The translations under genes and the position numbers were made by a program. Positions 43,520 through 51,914 of a DNA stretch of 64,000 bases are shown here, in pieces. Positions within the stretch are counted from its first letter, which is position 1, and the number at the start of each line of letters is the position of its first letter. The notes beneath the pieces were generated by a model that was not told the DNA's origin, searched no databases, and saw only the letters and a program-made list of their open reading frames with translations. The DNA is from Marinobacter halophilus (GTDB lineage: Bacteria; Pseudomonadota; Gammaproteobacteria; Pseudomonadales; Oleiphilaceae): contig NZ_PXNN01000006.1 in assembly GCF_003007685.1 (NCBI RefSeq), forward strand, positions 186,001-250,000. The letters run 5' to 3'.

Positions 43520-44449
43520 ATGGCAGGGGTTTTGGACAGCGTTAATCAGCGTACGCAGTTGGTGGGTCAAAACCGGCTTGAGCTGTTGTTGTTCCGCTTA
43601 AAGGGGCAGCAGTTATTCGGCATCAATGTCTTCAAGATTAAAGAAGTGCTTCAGTGTCCGAAACTATCCTCCATTCCCAACAGTCGGAATGTGGTCAGGG
43701 GCGTTTCACACATCCGGGGCGAGACAATTCCAATCATCGACCTGGGTATGGCCATTGGCATGCAGGGTGTGCCCGCCGAGCAGCTGGCGACGAGTTTTGT
43801 CATCATTACCGAGTACAACCGCAAAACCCAGGGTTTTCTGGTGGCCGGTGTTGATCGCATCATGAATATGAACTGGGAAGATATCTTGCCGCCTCCCAAA
43901 GGCGCGGGTAAGGATGTTTACCTTACGGCGGTTACCAGAATTGAAGACAAACTGGTAGAAATCATCGATGTAGAAAAGGTTCTTGCAGAAGTTTCTCCGC
44001 TCAGGGAAGATGTCACTGACGAGTTGAAAGCACGCAGTTCTGAGCGTGCGCCTGGGAATAATCCGGTGCTGGTTGTCGATGATTCGGCGGTTGCTCGTCG
44101 CCAGATTGAGCGTTGCCTGACGGCGATTGGCATGGAGGTGGTGACTCAGAATGATGGCAAGCAAGCGCTTCAGTATCTCAAAGAGATTACTAAGGATGGC
44201 TCGAAAGCCGCGGATCATCTGTCACTGATCATTTCTGATGTGGAAATGCCGGAAATGGATGGCTACACCCTGGTCACCAGGATTAAAGAAGACCCGGCTC
44301 TGAGTAGCATGTATGTCATGCTGCATACCTCGCTCAGCGGCGTGTTCAACCGGGCGATGGTTCAGAAAGTCGGTGCCGATGATTTCATGGCCAAATTCAG
44401 CCCCGATGAGCTTGCCGAGCGCGTGATGGAAATCATTGATCAGCAATGA
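43520..44449 (+). CDS. cheV: Chemotaxis coupling protein CheV
   Basis: The 309-residue cytosolic protein joins an N-terminal CheW domain (about 20-165, LFRLKGQQLFGINVFKIKEVL) to a C-terminal receiver (about 185-309, VLVVDDSAVARRQIERCL, phospho-acceptor Asp in LIISDVEMPEMDG). It couples receptors to CheA and probably acts as a phosphate sink or adaptor. GGAG lies upstream of the ATG. cheR follows after 37 bases, the pseudomonad order flgA / cheV-cheR. Confidence 0.95.
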   Translation: MAGVLDSVNQRTQLVGQNRLELLLFRLKGQQLFGINVFKIKEVLQCPKLSSIPNSRNVVRGVSHIRGETIPIIDLGMAIGMQGVPAEQLATSFVIITEYNRKTQGFLVAGVDRIMNMNWEDILPPPKGAGKDVYLTAVTRIEDKLVEIIDVEKVLAEVSPLREDVTDELKARSSERAPGNNPVLVVDDSAVARRQIERCLTAIGMEVVTQNDGKQALQYLKEITKDGSKAADHLSLIISDVEMPEMDGYTLVTRIKEDPALSSMYVMLHTSLSGVFNRAMVQKVGADDFMAKFSPDELAERVMEIIDQQ

Positions 44450-44486
44450 TGCCTCGGTTGACAGACTTACCCATGATAGAGATCCA

Positions 44487-45314
44487 ATGAAAGCGGATAT
44501 AACGCCACAGGAATACGACGCCTTCAAGACATTCCTGCAGGATGCGTGTGGCATTCTTCTGGGTGAAAACAAGCAGTATCTGGTAAAGAGCCGGCTACGC
44601 AGGATTCTTGAAGACAACAATCTGAACTCTCTCGGCGAACTTCTGGAGCGTCTCAAGCGCGCCGGGCGTGCGGGTTTGCGAGAAGTGGTGATTGATGCGA
44701 TGACCACGAATGAAACCTTGTGGTTTCGCGACAATCATCCGTTCCGGATTCTCCAGGAAAAACTTTTGCCTGAGTTTGGCGAGCGGAGTGGCTTTCAGCC
44801 CCTCAGAATCTGGTCCGCTGCCTGCTCGACCGGCCAGGAGCCTTATTCGGTCGGCATGGTAGTTGATGAGTTCCGGCGAACCCGGCCAGGCAAGCTGCGT
44901 GACGTCAAAATCACGGCAACCGACATATCCAAAAGCGTTCTGGAAGTTGCCCGACGGGGTGAATACGAGATGATCGCCATTGGTCGCGGCCTTTCCCCCG
45001 AGCGCCAGAAGCACTTTTTCGTGCCGTCTCCCAACGGAGGTTGGCAGATCAAGCCCCAGATCAAGGCGATGGTGGAATTCAAAGAACTCAATTTGCTTGA
45101 GCGCTACATGCTTGGCAAATTCGACATCATCATGTGCCGGAACGTGCTGATCTATTTCTCCGCTGAGCTGAAAAAAGACATCCTGACCCGCCTGCATGGT
45201 GCTCTCAATCCCGGTGGCTACCTGATTCTGGGCGCGTCGGAATCACTGAACGGCCTGCCAGACCTCTACGAAATGGTTCAATGCCACCCGGGTATCATTT
45301 ACAGGAAGAAATAA
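44487..45314 (+). CDS. cheR: Chemotaxis protein methyltransferase CheR
   Basis: The 275-residue enzyme methylates glutamates on chemoreceptors with SAM. RIWSAACSTGQEPYSVGMV is the SAM-binding motif (about 108-126) and FDIIMCRNVLIYFSAELKKDIL the second conserved block. I start at the ATG at 44487 because the earlier in-frame start (44436) overlaps cheV and adds 17 unconserved residues. Its last codons contain the ribosome site of the MFS gene. Confidence 0.95.
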   Translation: MKADITPQEYDAFKTFLQDACGILLGENKQYLVKSRLRRILEDNNLNSLGELLERLKRAGRAGLREVVIDAMTTNETLWFRDNHPFRILQEKLLPEFGERSGFQPLRIWSAACSTGQEPYSVGMVVDEFRRTRPGKLRDVKITATDISKSVLEVARRGEYEMIAIGRGLSPERQKHFFVPSPNGGWQIKPQIKAMVEFKELNLLERYMLGKFDIIMCRNVLIYFSAELKKDILTRLHGALNPGGYLILGASESLNGLPDLYEMVQCHPGIIYRKK

Positions 45315-45317
45315 CCC

Positions 45318-46517
45318 ATGCCGTTGAATGTCTGGGTGCTGGTTGCAGCCCAGGCGCTGGCCATGTGCACCGCGCCTTTCATTGTGTTCATCGGCTCTAT
45401 CCAGGGTCGTTTACTGGCTTCTGCTCCGGAATACGCTACCTTGCCCGTCGGGCTGGTGGTGGTCGGTACGGTACTGGCCATCAAGCCTGCCACCTGGCTG
45501 ATGGAGCGAGTAGGGCGCAAGCGGGTTATGCTGCTGGGTACGTTGGCGGGTGTCAGTGCTGGCCTTCTCGGGGCTTTCGCCTCCTGGACATCCTCATTTC
45601 CAATCCTGTGTCTTGCGGCGGTGGTGGGTGGTTTTGGCCTGGCGGTTGTACACCAGTACCGGTTTGCCGCGATGGAGTCTGTGGCGGCGGAGATGGCGGG
45701 TTCCGCGGCCGCACGTGTTCTGCTCGGAGGCCTGGTTGCGGCCTGGTTGGGTCCGGAAATTGCCGGGCTGGGTAGCGCAAAGTCGGAACAGTTTCCGTTT
45801 TTGTACAGCTGGGCAGGGCTGGCGGTGGTCCAGAGCGTTGCCTTTGTGGTTCTGGCCATTGGCTACCGTGGACGGGCGGAACGGGTCTCTCAGAGTGCGA
45901 CTGGTGGTGGTCGACCATTAAAAGAAATTCTTGCCAACCCGCTGGTGTGGACGGCGATCAGTGGCGCGGCCATCGGCTATGCCGTTATGAGCTTTATCAT
46001 GACGGCAACGCCCTTGAGCATGACGGAAATGGCCGGGCATGATTTTGACGACGCCAAACGCGTTATCCAGTTACACATCATGGCCATGTATCTACCTTCT
46101 CTCATCTCCGGCTGGCTTACCCGGGTGGTCGGCATTCCGTTGATGATGACGGCCGGCTTGCTGGCCTACCTGGGTTGCATAGTTCTGGCCGCCAGCGGCA
46201 TCAGCTTCCATCATTACCTGTGGGCTCTGTTGTTGCTCGGGGTAGGCTGGAACTTCCTCTTTGTCGGGGGCACCACGTTGTTGCCTCAGGGTTACCGGGA
46301 AGCGGAGCGGTTCCGGGTTCAGGGGCTGAACGATATGATGGTGTTCGGTGCCCAGGCTACGGCAGCTTTGAGCGCGGGCGTGATCCTGACAGCATTCGGT
46401 TGGGCAAATCTGGTCATGGTTGCCGTGCCGTTACTCGTGTTACACGGCGTTCTTATGACGGTTTGGCTGGTTAGGTCGCCGTCGTTAAGGGCAGATGACC
46501 GGTCTTTACCCAGATAA
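45318..46517 (+). CDS. MFS transporter
   Basis: The 399-residue protein has about 12 hydrophobic helices in two halves and the MFS loop 2-3 motif (LMERVGRKRVMLLGTLAG, about 55-72). It is a cytoplasmic-membrane carrier, probably an exporter of the YfcJ/bacillibactin-exporter-like type; substrate unknown. It starts 3 bases after cheR with AGGAAG in the end of cheR, so it is translationally tied to it. Its 3' end overlaps the convergent cupin gene by 47 bases. Confidence 0.88.
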   Translation: MPLNVWVLVAAQALAMCTAPFIVFIGSIQGRLLASAPEYATLPVGLVVVGTVLAIKPATWLMERVGRKRVMLLGTLAGVSAGLLGAFASWTSSFPILCLAAVVGGFGLAVVHQYRFAAMESVAAEMAGSAAARVLLGGLVAAWLGPEIAGLGSAKSEQFPFLYSWAGLAVVQSVAFVVLAIGYRGRAERVSQSATGGGRPLKEILANPLVWTAISGAAIGYAVMSFIMTATPLSMTEMAGHDFDDAKRVIQLHIMAMYLPSLISGWLTRVVGIPLMMTAGLLAYLGCIVLAASGISFHHYLWALLLLGVGWNFLFVGGTTLLPQGYREAERFRVQGLNDMMVFGAQATAALSAGVILTAFGWANLVMVAVPLLVLHGVLMTVWLVRSPSLRADDRSLPR

Positions 46518-47133
46518 CCGTTTCTTGCTCAACAAACGGGTGATGCTGGCTCAGATGTGGGCTGCGCAGCCAGGTGCCTTTCGGGTAACGCCCGTGTTCG
46601 TCGCAGAACTCACCGCTCAGAACAAAGATTTCTTCTCCGCCGAAATGGCGGTGAGGCTGAAACACCTCATTGGCCGGCCACTTCACCAGTGCGACATGCT
46701 CGTGTTCGAATTCATGCAGCGGCATCACCTGAAGTCCACCCATGCCGGGCAACCATTCGGCAGCGGTTGTGTCGATTCGAACCGTCACAGTGTCCTTGGG
46801 ATCAAACTGGTGTAATTTGACCAGTAGCGTGCAGCCTTCATCGCTGAACGGCGCATGGCCACTGCCTGGCGGATTGCGAAGGTAGGTGCCGGCGGGGTAG
46901 TGCCCGGTTTCATCCGAGAAAATGCCCTCAAGCACCAGGATTTCCTCACCCAGAGGGTGTTCGTGCCGGGCAAAGGAGGCGCCCGGCAGATAGCGAACCA
47001 CACTGGTGGCATGGCCGCGCTCGGCTTCTTCCCGGGCCAGTGGTTTGCGCTCGACTCCGGCGGCAGGACTGGCTAGCCACTCTTGCTCAGCGGTACGCAC
47101 GACAACTTGACGGGAAAAATCCATATTCAGCAT
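46471..47133 (-). CDS. Double-cupin protein, ChrR-like
   Basis: The 220-residue product has two homologous cupin halves. Both have the metal-site pattern: RHEHPLGEEILVLEGIFSDE with YPAGTYLRNPPGSGH, and PHRHFGGEEIFVLSGEFCDE with YPKGTWLRSPHLSQH. This matches the cupin domain of the anti-sigma factor ChrR, but the N-terminal anti-sigma zinc domain is absent, so it may be a metal-dependent dioxygenase or a sensor. The ATG at 47133 has GAGG five bases upstream; GTG 47139 and ATG 47124 are alternatives. 20 bases after the isochorismatase-like gene, probably one transcript. Confidence 0.87.
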   Translation of the reverse strand: MLNMDFSRQVVVRTAEQEWLASPAAGVERKPLAREEAERGHATSVVRYLPGASFARHEHPLGEEILVLEGIFSDETGHYPAGTYLRNPPGSGHAPFSDEGCTLLVKLHQFDPKDTVTVRIDTTAAEWLPGMGGLQVMPLHEFEHEHVALVKWPANEVFQPHRHFGGEEIFVLSGEFCDEHGRYPKGTWLRSPHLSQHHPFVEQETVIWVKTGHLPLTTAT

Positions 47134-47153
47134 GAACACCTCGGTTAGTGACG

Positions 47154-47684
47154 TTATTTGATCAGTGCCTGAATGTCCCGGAACTGCGGATGTTTACAGT
47201 GTACCATCCATTCGAAAGCGACCATTTCAGCGGTGACAATCCGGGCGCCACTCTGGTGCAGACGATCCAGAGCAACATCCCGGTCAAAATCGTTTCTTGA
47301 TCCGGTGGCATCGGCAACCACCCAGACTTTATAGCCGGCATCCAGCAGACTGAGTGCGGTTTGCAGCATACATACGTGGGTTTCGCAGCCGCCGATGACT
47401 ATGTGCTGGCGGCCTTCCGGCAACTCATCGATCAAACCGTCCGGGCAGGCATCAAAATGGTATTTGCCCAGGGTGGTATCACAAAGCTCGCGCACCGATT
47501 CTACATTGTGCCCAAGCTTGTCCGGTAACTGCTCGGTGCCAACCACTGGCACGCCCAGCAATCCGGCAACCGTCGCCAGCATGGTACAGCGATCGACCAC
47601 TTCCTCTCCCTGACTGATGGCGGGCATGAGCCGTTCCTGCAGGTCGATCAGGAGTAGGGTGGATTGCTCGGCTTTCATCAGCAT
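47154..47684 (-). CDS. Isochorismatase-family hydrolase
   Basis: The 176-residue cysteine hydrolase has the family Asp in LLLIDLQERLMPAI and the nucleophilic Cys in GGCETHVCMLQTALSLLDAGY. Length and sequence fit the YcaC-like branch, whose substrates are mostly unknown; no siderophore genes are nearby, so isochorismate is unlikely. First gene of a pair with the double cupin. Confidence 0.88.
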   Translation of the reverse strand: MLMKAEQSTLLLIDLQERLMPAISQGEEVVDRCTMLATVAGLLGVPVVGTEQLPDKLGHNVESVRELCDTTLGKYHFDACPDGLIDELPEGRQHIVIGGCETHVCMLQTALSLLDAGYKVWVVADATGSRNDFDRDVALDRLHQSGARIVTAEMVAFEWMVHCKHPQFRDIQALIK

Positions 47685-47871
47685 GGGTTTGTCGCTCCGT
47701 TATTTGAATGAATCTTACGATAAGGATACGCCATGGCGTGGTGCTTTGTTATTCCGCGTCAGACAAAAGATTTTGGCCAAAACGTTCAAGACAGTTGCCA
47801 AACGCCGTCAAAACCATTAAAGTCTGCGCCCTCAAATGAGCGACGACCTTGCTGATTTGAAACAGTTTATT

Positions 47872-47962
47872 GGAGAGGTGGCCGAGTGGCTGAAGGCGCA
47901 CGCCTGGAAAGTGTGTATACGTTAATAGCGTATCGAGGGTTCGAATCCCTCTCTCTCCGCCA
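47872..47962 (+). tRNA. tRNA-Ser (anticodon GGA)
   Basis: A 91-base cloverleaf with a 7-bp acceptor stem (GGAGAGG/CTCTCTCC region), D-loop GCCGAGTGGCTGAAGG, anticodon loop CTGGAAA with GGA at 47906-47908, the long variable arm of tRNA-Ser, T-loop GGTTCGAATCC, discriminator G and an encoded CCA. It reads UCC and UCU. A terminator follows five bases later. Confidence 0.97.
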
Positions 47963-47966
47963 ATGC

Positions 47967-47996
47967 AAAACCCCAGCAGAAATGCTGGGGTTTTTT
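47967..47996 (+). terminator. Rho-independent terminator after tRNA-Ser
   Basis: AAAACCCCAGCA, GAAA loop, TGCTGGGG and six T. Confidence 0.93.
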
Positions 47997-48180
47997 ATTG
48001 GCTGCAAGGGCGGGTGAGGCCGGCAGGGCCGAATACTCCCTTCAACACTAGGCATTAACCCCTAATGCCGATCAAACATCCCCCGCAAAATGACATCAGT
48101 CAAAACCTGCACCCGGCCATTCCAATACCTTGATCTCCATGCCACGGAAATGCCCCGTCTTCCATAACTGGAGAATCAGA

Positions 48181-49296
48181 ATGAAAAAACAGAAACTCGC
48201 ACTGTGCATCGCTGTTGCCGGCCTGGCGTCTGCGCCGGCCTTTGCCCAGGAAGCGGAAGCACCGGGCCTGAACGTAGATTTTTACGGCCATATCAACATG
48301 GCGATCATGCACGCCGATACCGGTGAAGGTTCCGAGCAATACATTGTCGATAACGACTACGCCTCCAGCCGTGTGGGTGCACGTGTCAGCACTGACCTGA
48401 AAGACATCGATCTGAAGGTGGGTGCGCATGTGGAGTTTGAATATCAGCACAACCCTTCAAATCTGGTCACTCCGGACGATCGCAGTATCAAAGGCGAATG
48501 GAGCGAGCGTCACGTCAACCTTTTCGCAGCGGGCCGCTACGGCAAGATTTCTATAGGGCAGGGCTCTGGTGCAGGCGATGGTGTTACTGAATCTGACTTG
48601 TCTGGCACCAAGGTTGCGTCTTTTCCGGATTTGGCACTCGTGGGTGGTGCGCTAAGGTTTGTCGATGGATCAAACATTGGTCCGACTCTTTTCACTTCTG
48701 TTAGAAGCCAGGACTTTGAAGCCCGTTACGATCGGCTACGCTACGACACACCTGCCTTTGGTCCGGTCAAGTTTGCGCTGAGCCAAGGTTACAAGGAAGA
48801 TCAGGATATTACCGAGGTTGCGGCAACATACAATACCGAAGTTGATGGTCTTGGCCGGCTGTCGGCAGCAATTGGCTATTCCACCAAAGACGAGAATGAT
48901 GCGGGTAAGAGGGATCTGGACACCGTCGGAGGTTCAGTGTCCTGGTTACACGATAGCGGCATGAACCTGACGGCAGTCTATTCCAACGCTGAGAATGACT
49001 CAGGCCGCGATTCCGACTTCAACATGTTAAAAGGGGGTTACAGAACCGGTAAGCATTCGTTCACCGTGCATCGGGCAGAAGGTAAAGACTTCAACCCGGC
49101 GACTGTGGATGCTGGTGGCGCCACTGTAGGCGCTGTTGAAGGCTCCGACGTCGAAATCTACGGCGTCGCCTACGTCTACCAACCGGTCAAGCGACTGGAC
49201 GTATTCTTTGCCTACAACAACTTCGCGCTGGATGCCGATAACGGCGATTACGACGATGTAAACATCGCCATGATCGGTAGCCGCCTGAAATTCTGA
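48181..49296 (+). CDS. Outer-membrane general porin
   Basis: The 371-residue protein has a 22-residue signal peptide (cut after PAFA), alternating beta strands, and a C-terminal strand ending in Phe (IGSRLKF), the OMP-assembly signal. It fits the Gram-negative trimeric porin family (16-stranded). The ATG at 48181 with CTGGAG upstream gives an intact signal peptide; the in-frame start at 48130 does not. Single gene after the tRNA. Confidence 0.93.
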   Translation: MKKQKLALCIAVAGLASAPAFAQEAEAPGLNVDFYGHINMAIMHADTGEGSEQYIVDNDYASSRVGARVSTDLKDIDLKVGAHVEFEYQHNPSNLVTPDDRSIKGEWSERHVNLFAAGRYGKISIGQGSGAGDGVTESDLSGTKVASFPDLALVGGALRFVDGSNIGPTLFTSVRSQDFEARYDRLRYDTPAFGPVKFALSQGYKEDQDITEVAATYNTEVDGLGRLSAAIGYSTKDENDAGKRDLDTVGGSVSWLHDSGMNLTAVYSNAENDSGRDSDFNMLKGGYRTGKHSFTVHRAEGKDFNPATVDAGGATVGAVEGSDVEIYGVAYVYQPVKRLDVFFAYNNFALDADNGDYDDVNIAMIGSRLKF

Positions 49297-49328
49297 TAGC
49301 GCAATAGCTCAAACAGCCGGGCAGGCCG

Positions 49329-49514
49329 TCACAGGTCTGTTTGGCTGACTGCTATGGGTTCCCCGGTTCGCAGAACTATGTGGGCAATGCCATCGGGCAA
49401 ATTCCGGACAATGCCTCTCAGGCCGAGTTCGCGGGCTTTCTGTTTGGTGGTAGCGCGGTAATACACGCCCTGCACTTTGCCGCTTACCAGTAATTGCCAA
49501 CGTCATGCTGTCAT
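49329..49514 (-). pseudogene. Acylphosphatase remnant (acyP-like) with early stop
   Basis: On the minus strand the frame ATG ACA GCA TGA CGT TGG... (49514 down to TGA at 49331-49329) reads [24 protein letters not shown], then [17 protein letters not shown]. These are the two acylphosphatase signatures, with the catalytic Arg (YYRA) and Asn (VRNLPDG) kept. A TGA at codon 4 interrupts the start, no other start codon lies before the signature, and the protein ends about 30 residues short of the usual 90. Normal acylphosphatase hydrolyses acyl phosphates. An overlapping frame from ATG 49501 reads an unrelated peptide. Probably a decayed gene. Confidence 0.8.
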
Positions 49515-49551
49515 AATGCTCATGCACTGTCTGTCAGGTGGTGGGGCGAAC

Positions 49552-49580
49552 GAAAAAGGCCTCCACCAGGGAGGCCTTGA
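49552..49580 (-). terminator. Rho-independent terminator after the cytochrome pair
   Basis: AAGGCCTCC, a 5-base loop and GGAGGCCTT; on the minus strand it runs into TTTTT. It is 23 bases past the TsdA-like stop. Confidence 0.88.
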
Positions 49581-49602
49581 CTCGTCATTCAACCCCGGAA
49601 GC

Positions 49603-50616
49603 TTACTCAAAAGTCCTGGGGCGAACTGTGTCCGGCTTTAGGAACGTCTTGTCGCCAAGGTTGCTGTGATCACCCAGTACATGACCGTCCGTTTCCCTGA
49701 TTTGGCCATACCTTGAGTGTTTGTGAAAGGTGGGGCCGGTTTGTTCAAGCGTTTCTTTAACATCACCCGTGTAACGGGGATCTTGTGGGCGCTCCTGACT
49801 GCTCATGTAGTAGGCAATGTCCCAGGCTTCCTGGTCACTCAGGCTGTTGGGTTGGCCCAGTGGCATGTTGTTCTTGATAAAACCGGCGGCAGTGAAAACG
49901 CGAACAATGCCGGCACCCCAGTTGTTGGACATATCCCCCCAGGTGGCTGGAAAGACGGTCTGGTCGCCAACTCGCAGACCTGCGCCGTCATCTGCATGAC
50001 AAACAGAGCAGTTCTCCTGGAACGCAGCCTCGCCACGGGTATAACTCAACTCTTCAGGGCGCTCCGGTGGCGGGAACCCGCGGCCATAAATGGGCTGTTT
50101 CGGGTACACGGGTACACCTGTCGCCAGCCATTGATGGTAGGCCGTCAGCGCCAGCATATTGTCACTGCCGTATTCCGGGGGCATGCCGTTCATGGAGTAT
50201 GTGAAGCAGCCGGAAATTCGTTCTTCCAGGTTATTCACATGGGCGTTCTTTCCACGGAAGTTGGGTAGCGTCACCGCAGCCGGCCAGATGGGCGCGCTGA
50301 AGGGCATGCGACCTTCACCGAGGTGGCAGCTGGAACAGTTCATGTTGTTGAACACGTTCTCGCCGCGCAATTGCTGGGTATTGGTGAAAAGGTCATAGCC
50401 TCGACGGATTACCCGTTTCAGCTCGGGGTGCAGCTCGGCTTCCTCCAGGTCTTCCATGCTGGGCGGAATGTGAACCAGCTCATTTTCCTCAGGCGCCGAA
50501 TAGCCCAGTTCCACCAGAGTATCGATGTACTGCTGGGTTCTGTCATCGACTGCGGTGGCGTTAACTGAAAACAGAAGGGTCCCGGATAACGCCGCGTATG
50601 TGAATTTGCGAATCAT
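49603..50616 (-). CDS. Diheme cytochrome c, thiosulfate dehydrogenase TsdA-like
   Basis: The 337-residue periplasmic protein has a signal peptide (cut near NATA) and two haem-c sites, CSSCH (94-98) and CSVCH (203-207). Cys137 in ERISGCFTYSMNG lies where TsdA has its unusual haem-iron Cys ligand, and Met251 in IKNNMPLG fits the distal ligand of haem 2. TsdA oxidises two thiosulfates to tetrathionate (or reduces it). Co-transcribed with a second diheme cytochrome 16 bases upstream, matching TsdB. Thiosulfate as substrate is inference; the residue pattern supports it well. Confidence 0.83.
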   Translation of the reverse strand: MIRKFTYAALSGTLLFSVNATAVDDRTQQYIDTLVELGYSAPEENELVHIPPSMEDLEEAELHPELKRVIRRGYDLFTNTQQLRGENVFNNMNCSSCHLGEGRMPFSAPIWPAAVTLPNFRGKNAHVNNLEERISGCFTYSMNGMPPEYGSDNMLALTAYHQWLATGVPVYPKQPIYGRGFPPPERPEELSYTRGEAAFQENCSVCHADDGAGLRVGDQTVFPATWGDMSNNWGAGIVRVFTAAGFIKNNMPLGQPNSLSDQEAWDIAYYMSSQERPQDPRYTGDVKETLEQTGPTFHKHSRYGQIRETDGHVLGDHSNLGDKTFLKPDTVRPRTFE

Positions 50617-50631
50617 GATGCAGGATTCCTT

Positions 50632-51279
50632 TTAGTTGGCCGTTGGGTTCTGAATGGCAAGCCAAACAGCGACGGCGTGAATATCATCGTCGCTCATCCG
50701 GCGGGCTATGGTCCCCATCAGATCTTGCGGATCGTTTCTTCGGTTGCCGGCCTTCCAGGCTGTTAGCTGGGCTTTGATGTAACCGGCGTGTTGGCCTGCA
50801 ATGCCAGGGAATGCGTCACCCGCGCCCTGATTGTCGGGGCCGTGGCAGCTTTTGCAAGAGACGATGTAGTTAGACCAGTCGCCCCGTTCGGCCAACTGCT
50901 TGCCGCGCTTGAGGGTGGCCTCGTCTGCGCTTTCACCCCCTTTGCCCTCGGTTGCGGGCAGGCTGGCATAATGCGCCGCTACGTCTGCGATTTGCTGGTC
51001 ATTCAGCATGTTGGCGAAAGGCATCATGCTGGCGTTCACGCGGCTACCGGATTTGTAGTCGTGAAGTTGCTTTGCAATGTAGTTTGCGTCAAGCCCCGCC
51101 AGTCTGGGCCAGGATTCGCCTCCGGCAATGTTCATGCCGCTACCATCAGCCTGGTGGCAGGCACTACAGACAGCGGCAGAGGCGGCACCTCGTTCAGCAT
51201 CTCCTTCGGGTGCCGCCAATGCAAAACCGGAGCACGCGATGAGTCCCAGTGCAGCGAGCGTTACAGGTAGTTTTTTCAC
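50632..51279 (-). CDS. Diheme cytochrome c4-like protein, TsdB-like
   Basis: From the GTG at 51279 (AAGGAAG six bases upstream) the 215-residue product has a signal peptide ending GFALA and two haem sites, CSACH (38-42) and CKSCH (142-146), each followed by a Met that could be the sixth ligand. The two-domain layout is that of cytochrome c4 and of TsdB, the electron acceptor of TsdA. An upstream in-frame start at 51333 would add residues before the signal peptide and is rejected. It is the first gene of the pair. Confidence 0.87.
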   Translation of the reverse strand: MKKLPVTLAALGLIACSGFALAAPEGDAERGAASAAVCSACHQADGSGMNIAGGESWPRLAGLDANYIAKQLHDYKSGSRVNASMMPFANMLNDQQIADVAAHYASLPATEGKGGESADEATLKRGKQLAERGDWSNYIVSCKSCHGPDNQGAGDAFPGIAGQHAGYIKAQLTAWKAGNRRNDPQDLMGTIARRMSDDDIHAVAVWLAIQNPTAN

Positions 51280-51509
51280 GATTGCTTCCTTCTCAGTCAG
51301 CGCCAAATTCGCGATGGCTCTTTTTGCGTTCATACCACTATGCCGGCACCGGCAAAATGACGCTTGATAAAGGTCAATTCAGTAAGCTAAAGACCTTGTG
51401 CCGTGGCCTGAACGACGTGCAGCTGGTGCATCATCAGGATTTTTGGTTTACTGTTTGTTACACGGTTGGATGTACCGTTTCGTTTTACCAATGATCAACA
51501 GGGACACAC

Positions 51510-51914
51510 ATGGCGACCACCGATCCATCTCAGGAAGAGTTAAGAAGAGTATTGCAGGAAACTCCAAAAAATCAGCCCGTCGTTATGCTAAATCTTTTGA
51601 GATTTCGTGATCGAGCCGATTATCAGGACGAGAGTGCGACCTGTTCCGGCCGCGATGCCTACGAGCGGTATATGAAAGAAGCGGCCGAGTGTGTTCGGTC
51701 TGTCGGCGCTGAGGTTGTCTGGTCAGGGCGCTCTGTAGGCGCCTTGATTGCGCCTCCCGACGAATCCTGGGATCAGGTGCTTTTGGTCCGGTATCCCTCC
51801 GTTAACGCCTTTCTGAAGATGATTGAAAGCCCGGAGTACAAAGGTGTGGTTAAGCACCGTACTGCTGCCCTGGAAGATTCCAGGCTCGTCGCCAATGTTG
51901 AAGATGGCGTCTGA
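51510..51914 (+). CDS. DUF1330-like small protein
   Basis: The 134-residue soluble protein has PVVMLNLLRFRDRADY near the start and VLLVRYPSVNAFLKMIESPEYKGVVKHRTAALEDSRLV near the end, the pattern of DUF1330 (a dimeric alpha/beta barrel, ferredoxin-like fold). Its function is not known. It stands alone and ends one base before the convergent azlD. Confidence 0.8.
   Translation: MATTDPSQEELRRVLQETPKNQPVVMLNLLRFRDRADYQDESATCSGRDAYERYMKEAAECVRSVGAEVVWSGRSVGALIAPPDESWDQVLLVRYPSVNAFLKMIESPEYKGVVKHRTAALEDSRLVANVEDGV

Noticed and set aside
49309..49503. Small protein read from ATG 49501 on the minus strand
   Set aside because: The peptide has no family features, and the overlapping frame carries clear acylphosphatase motifs.
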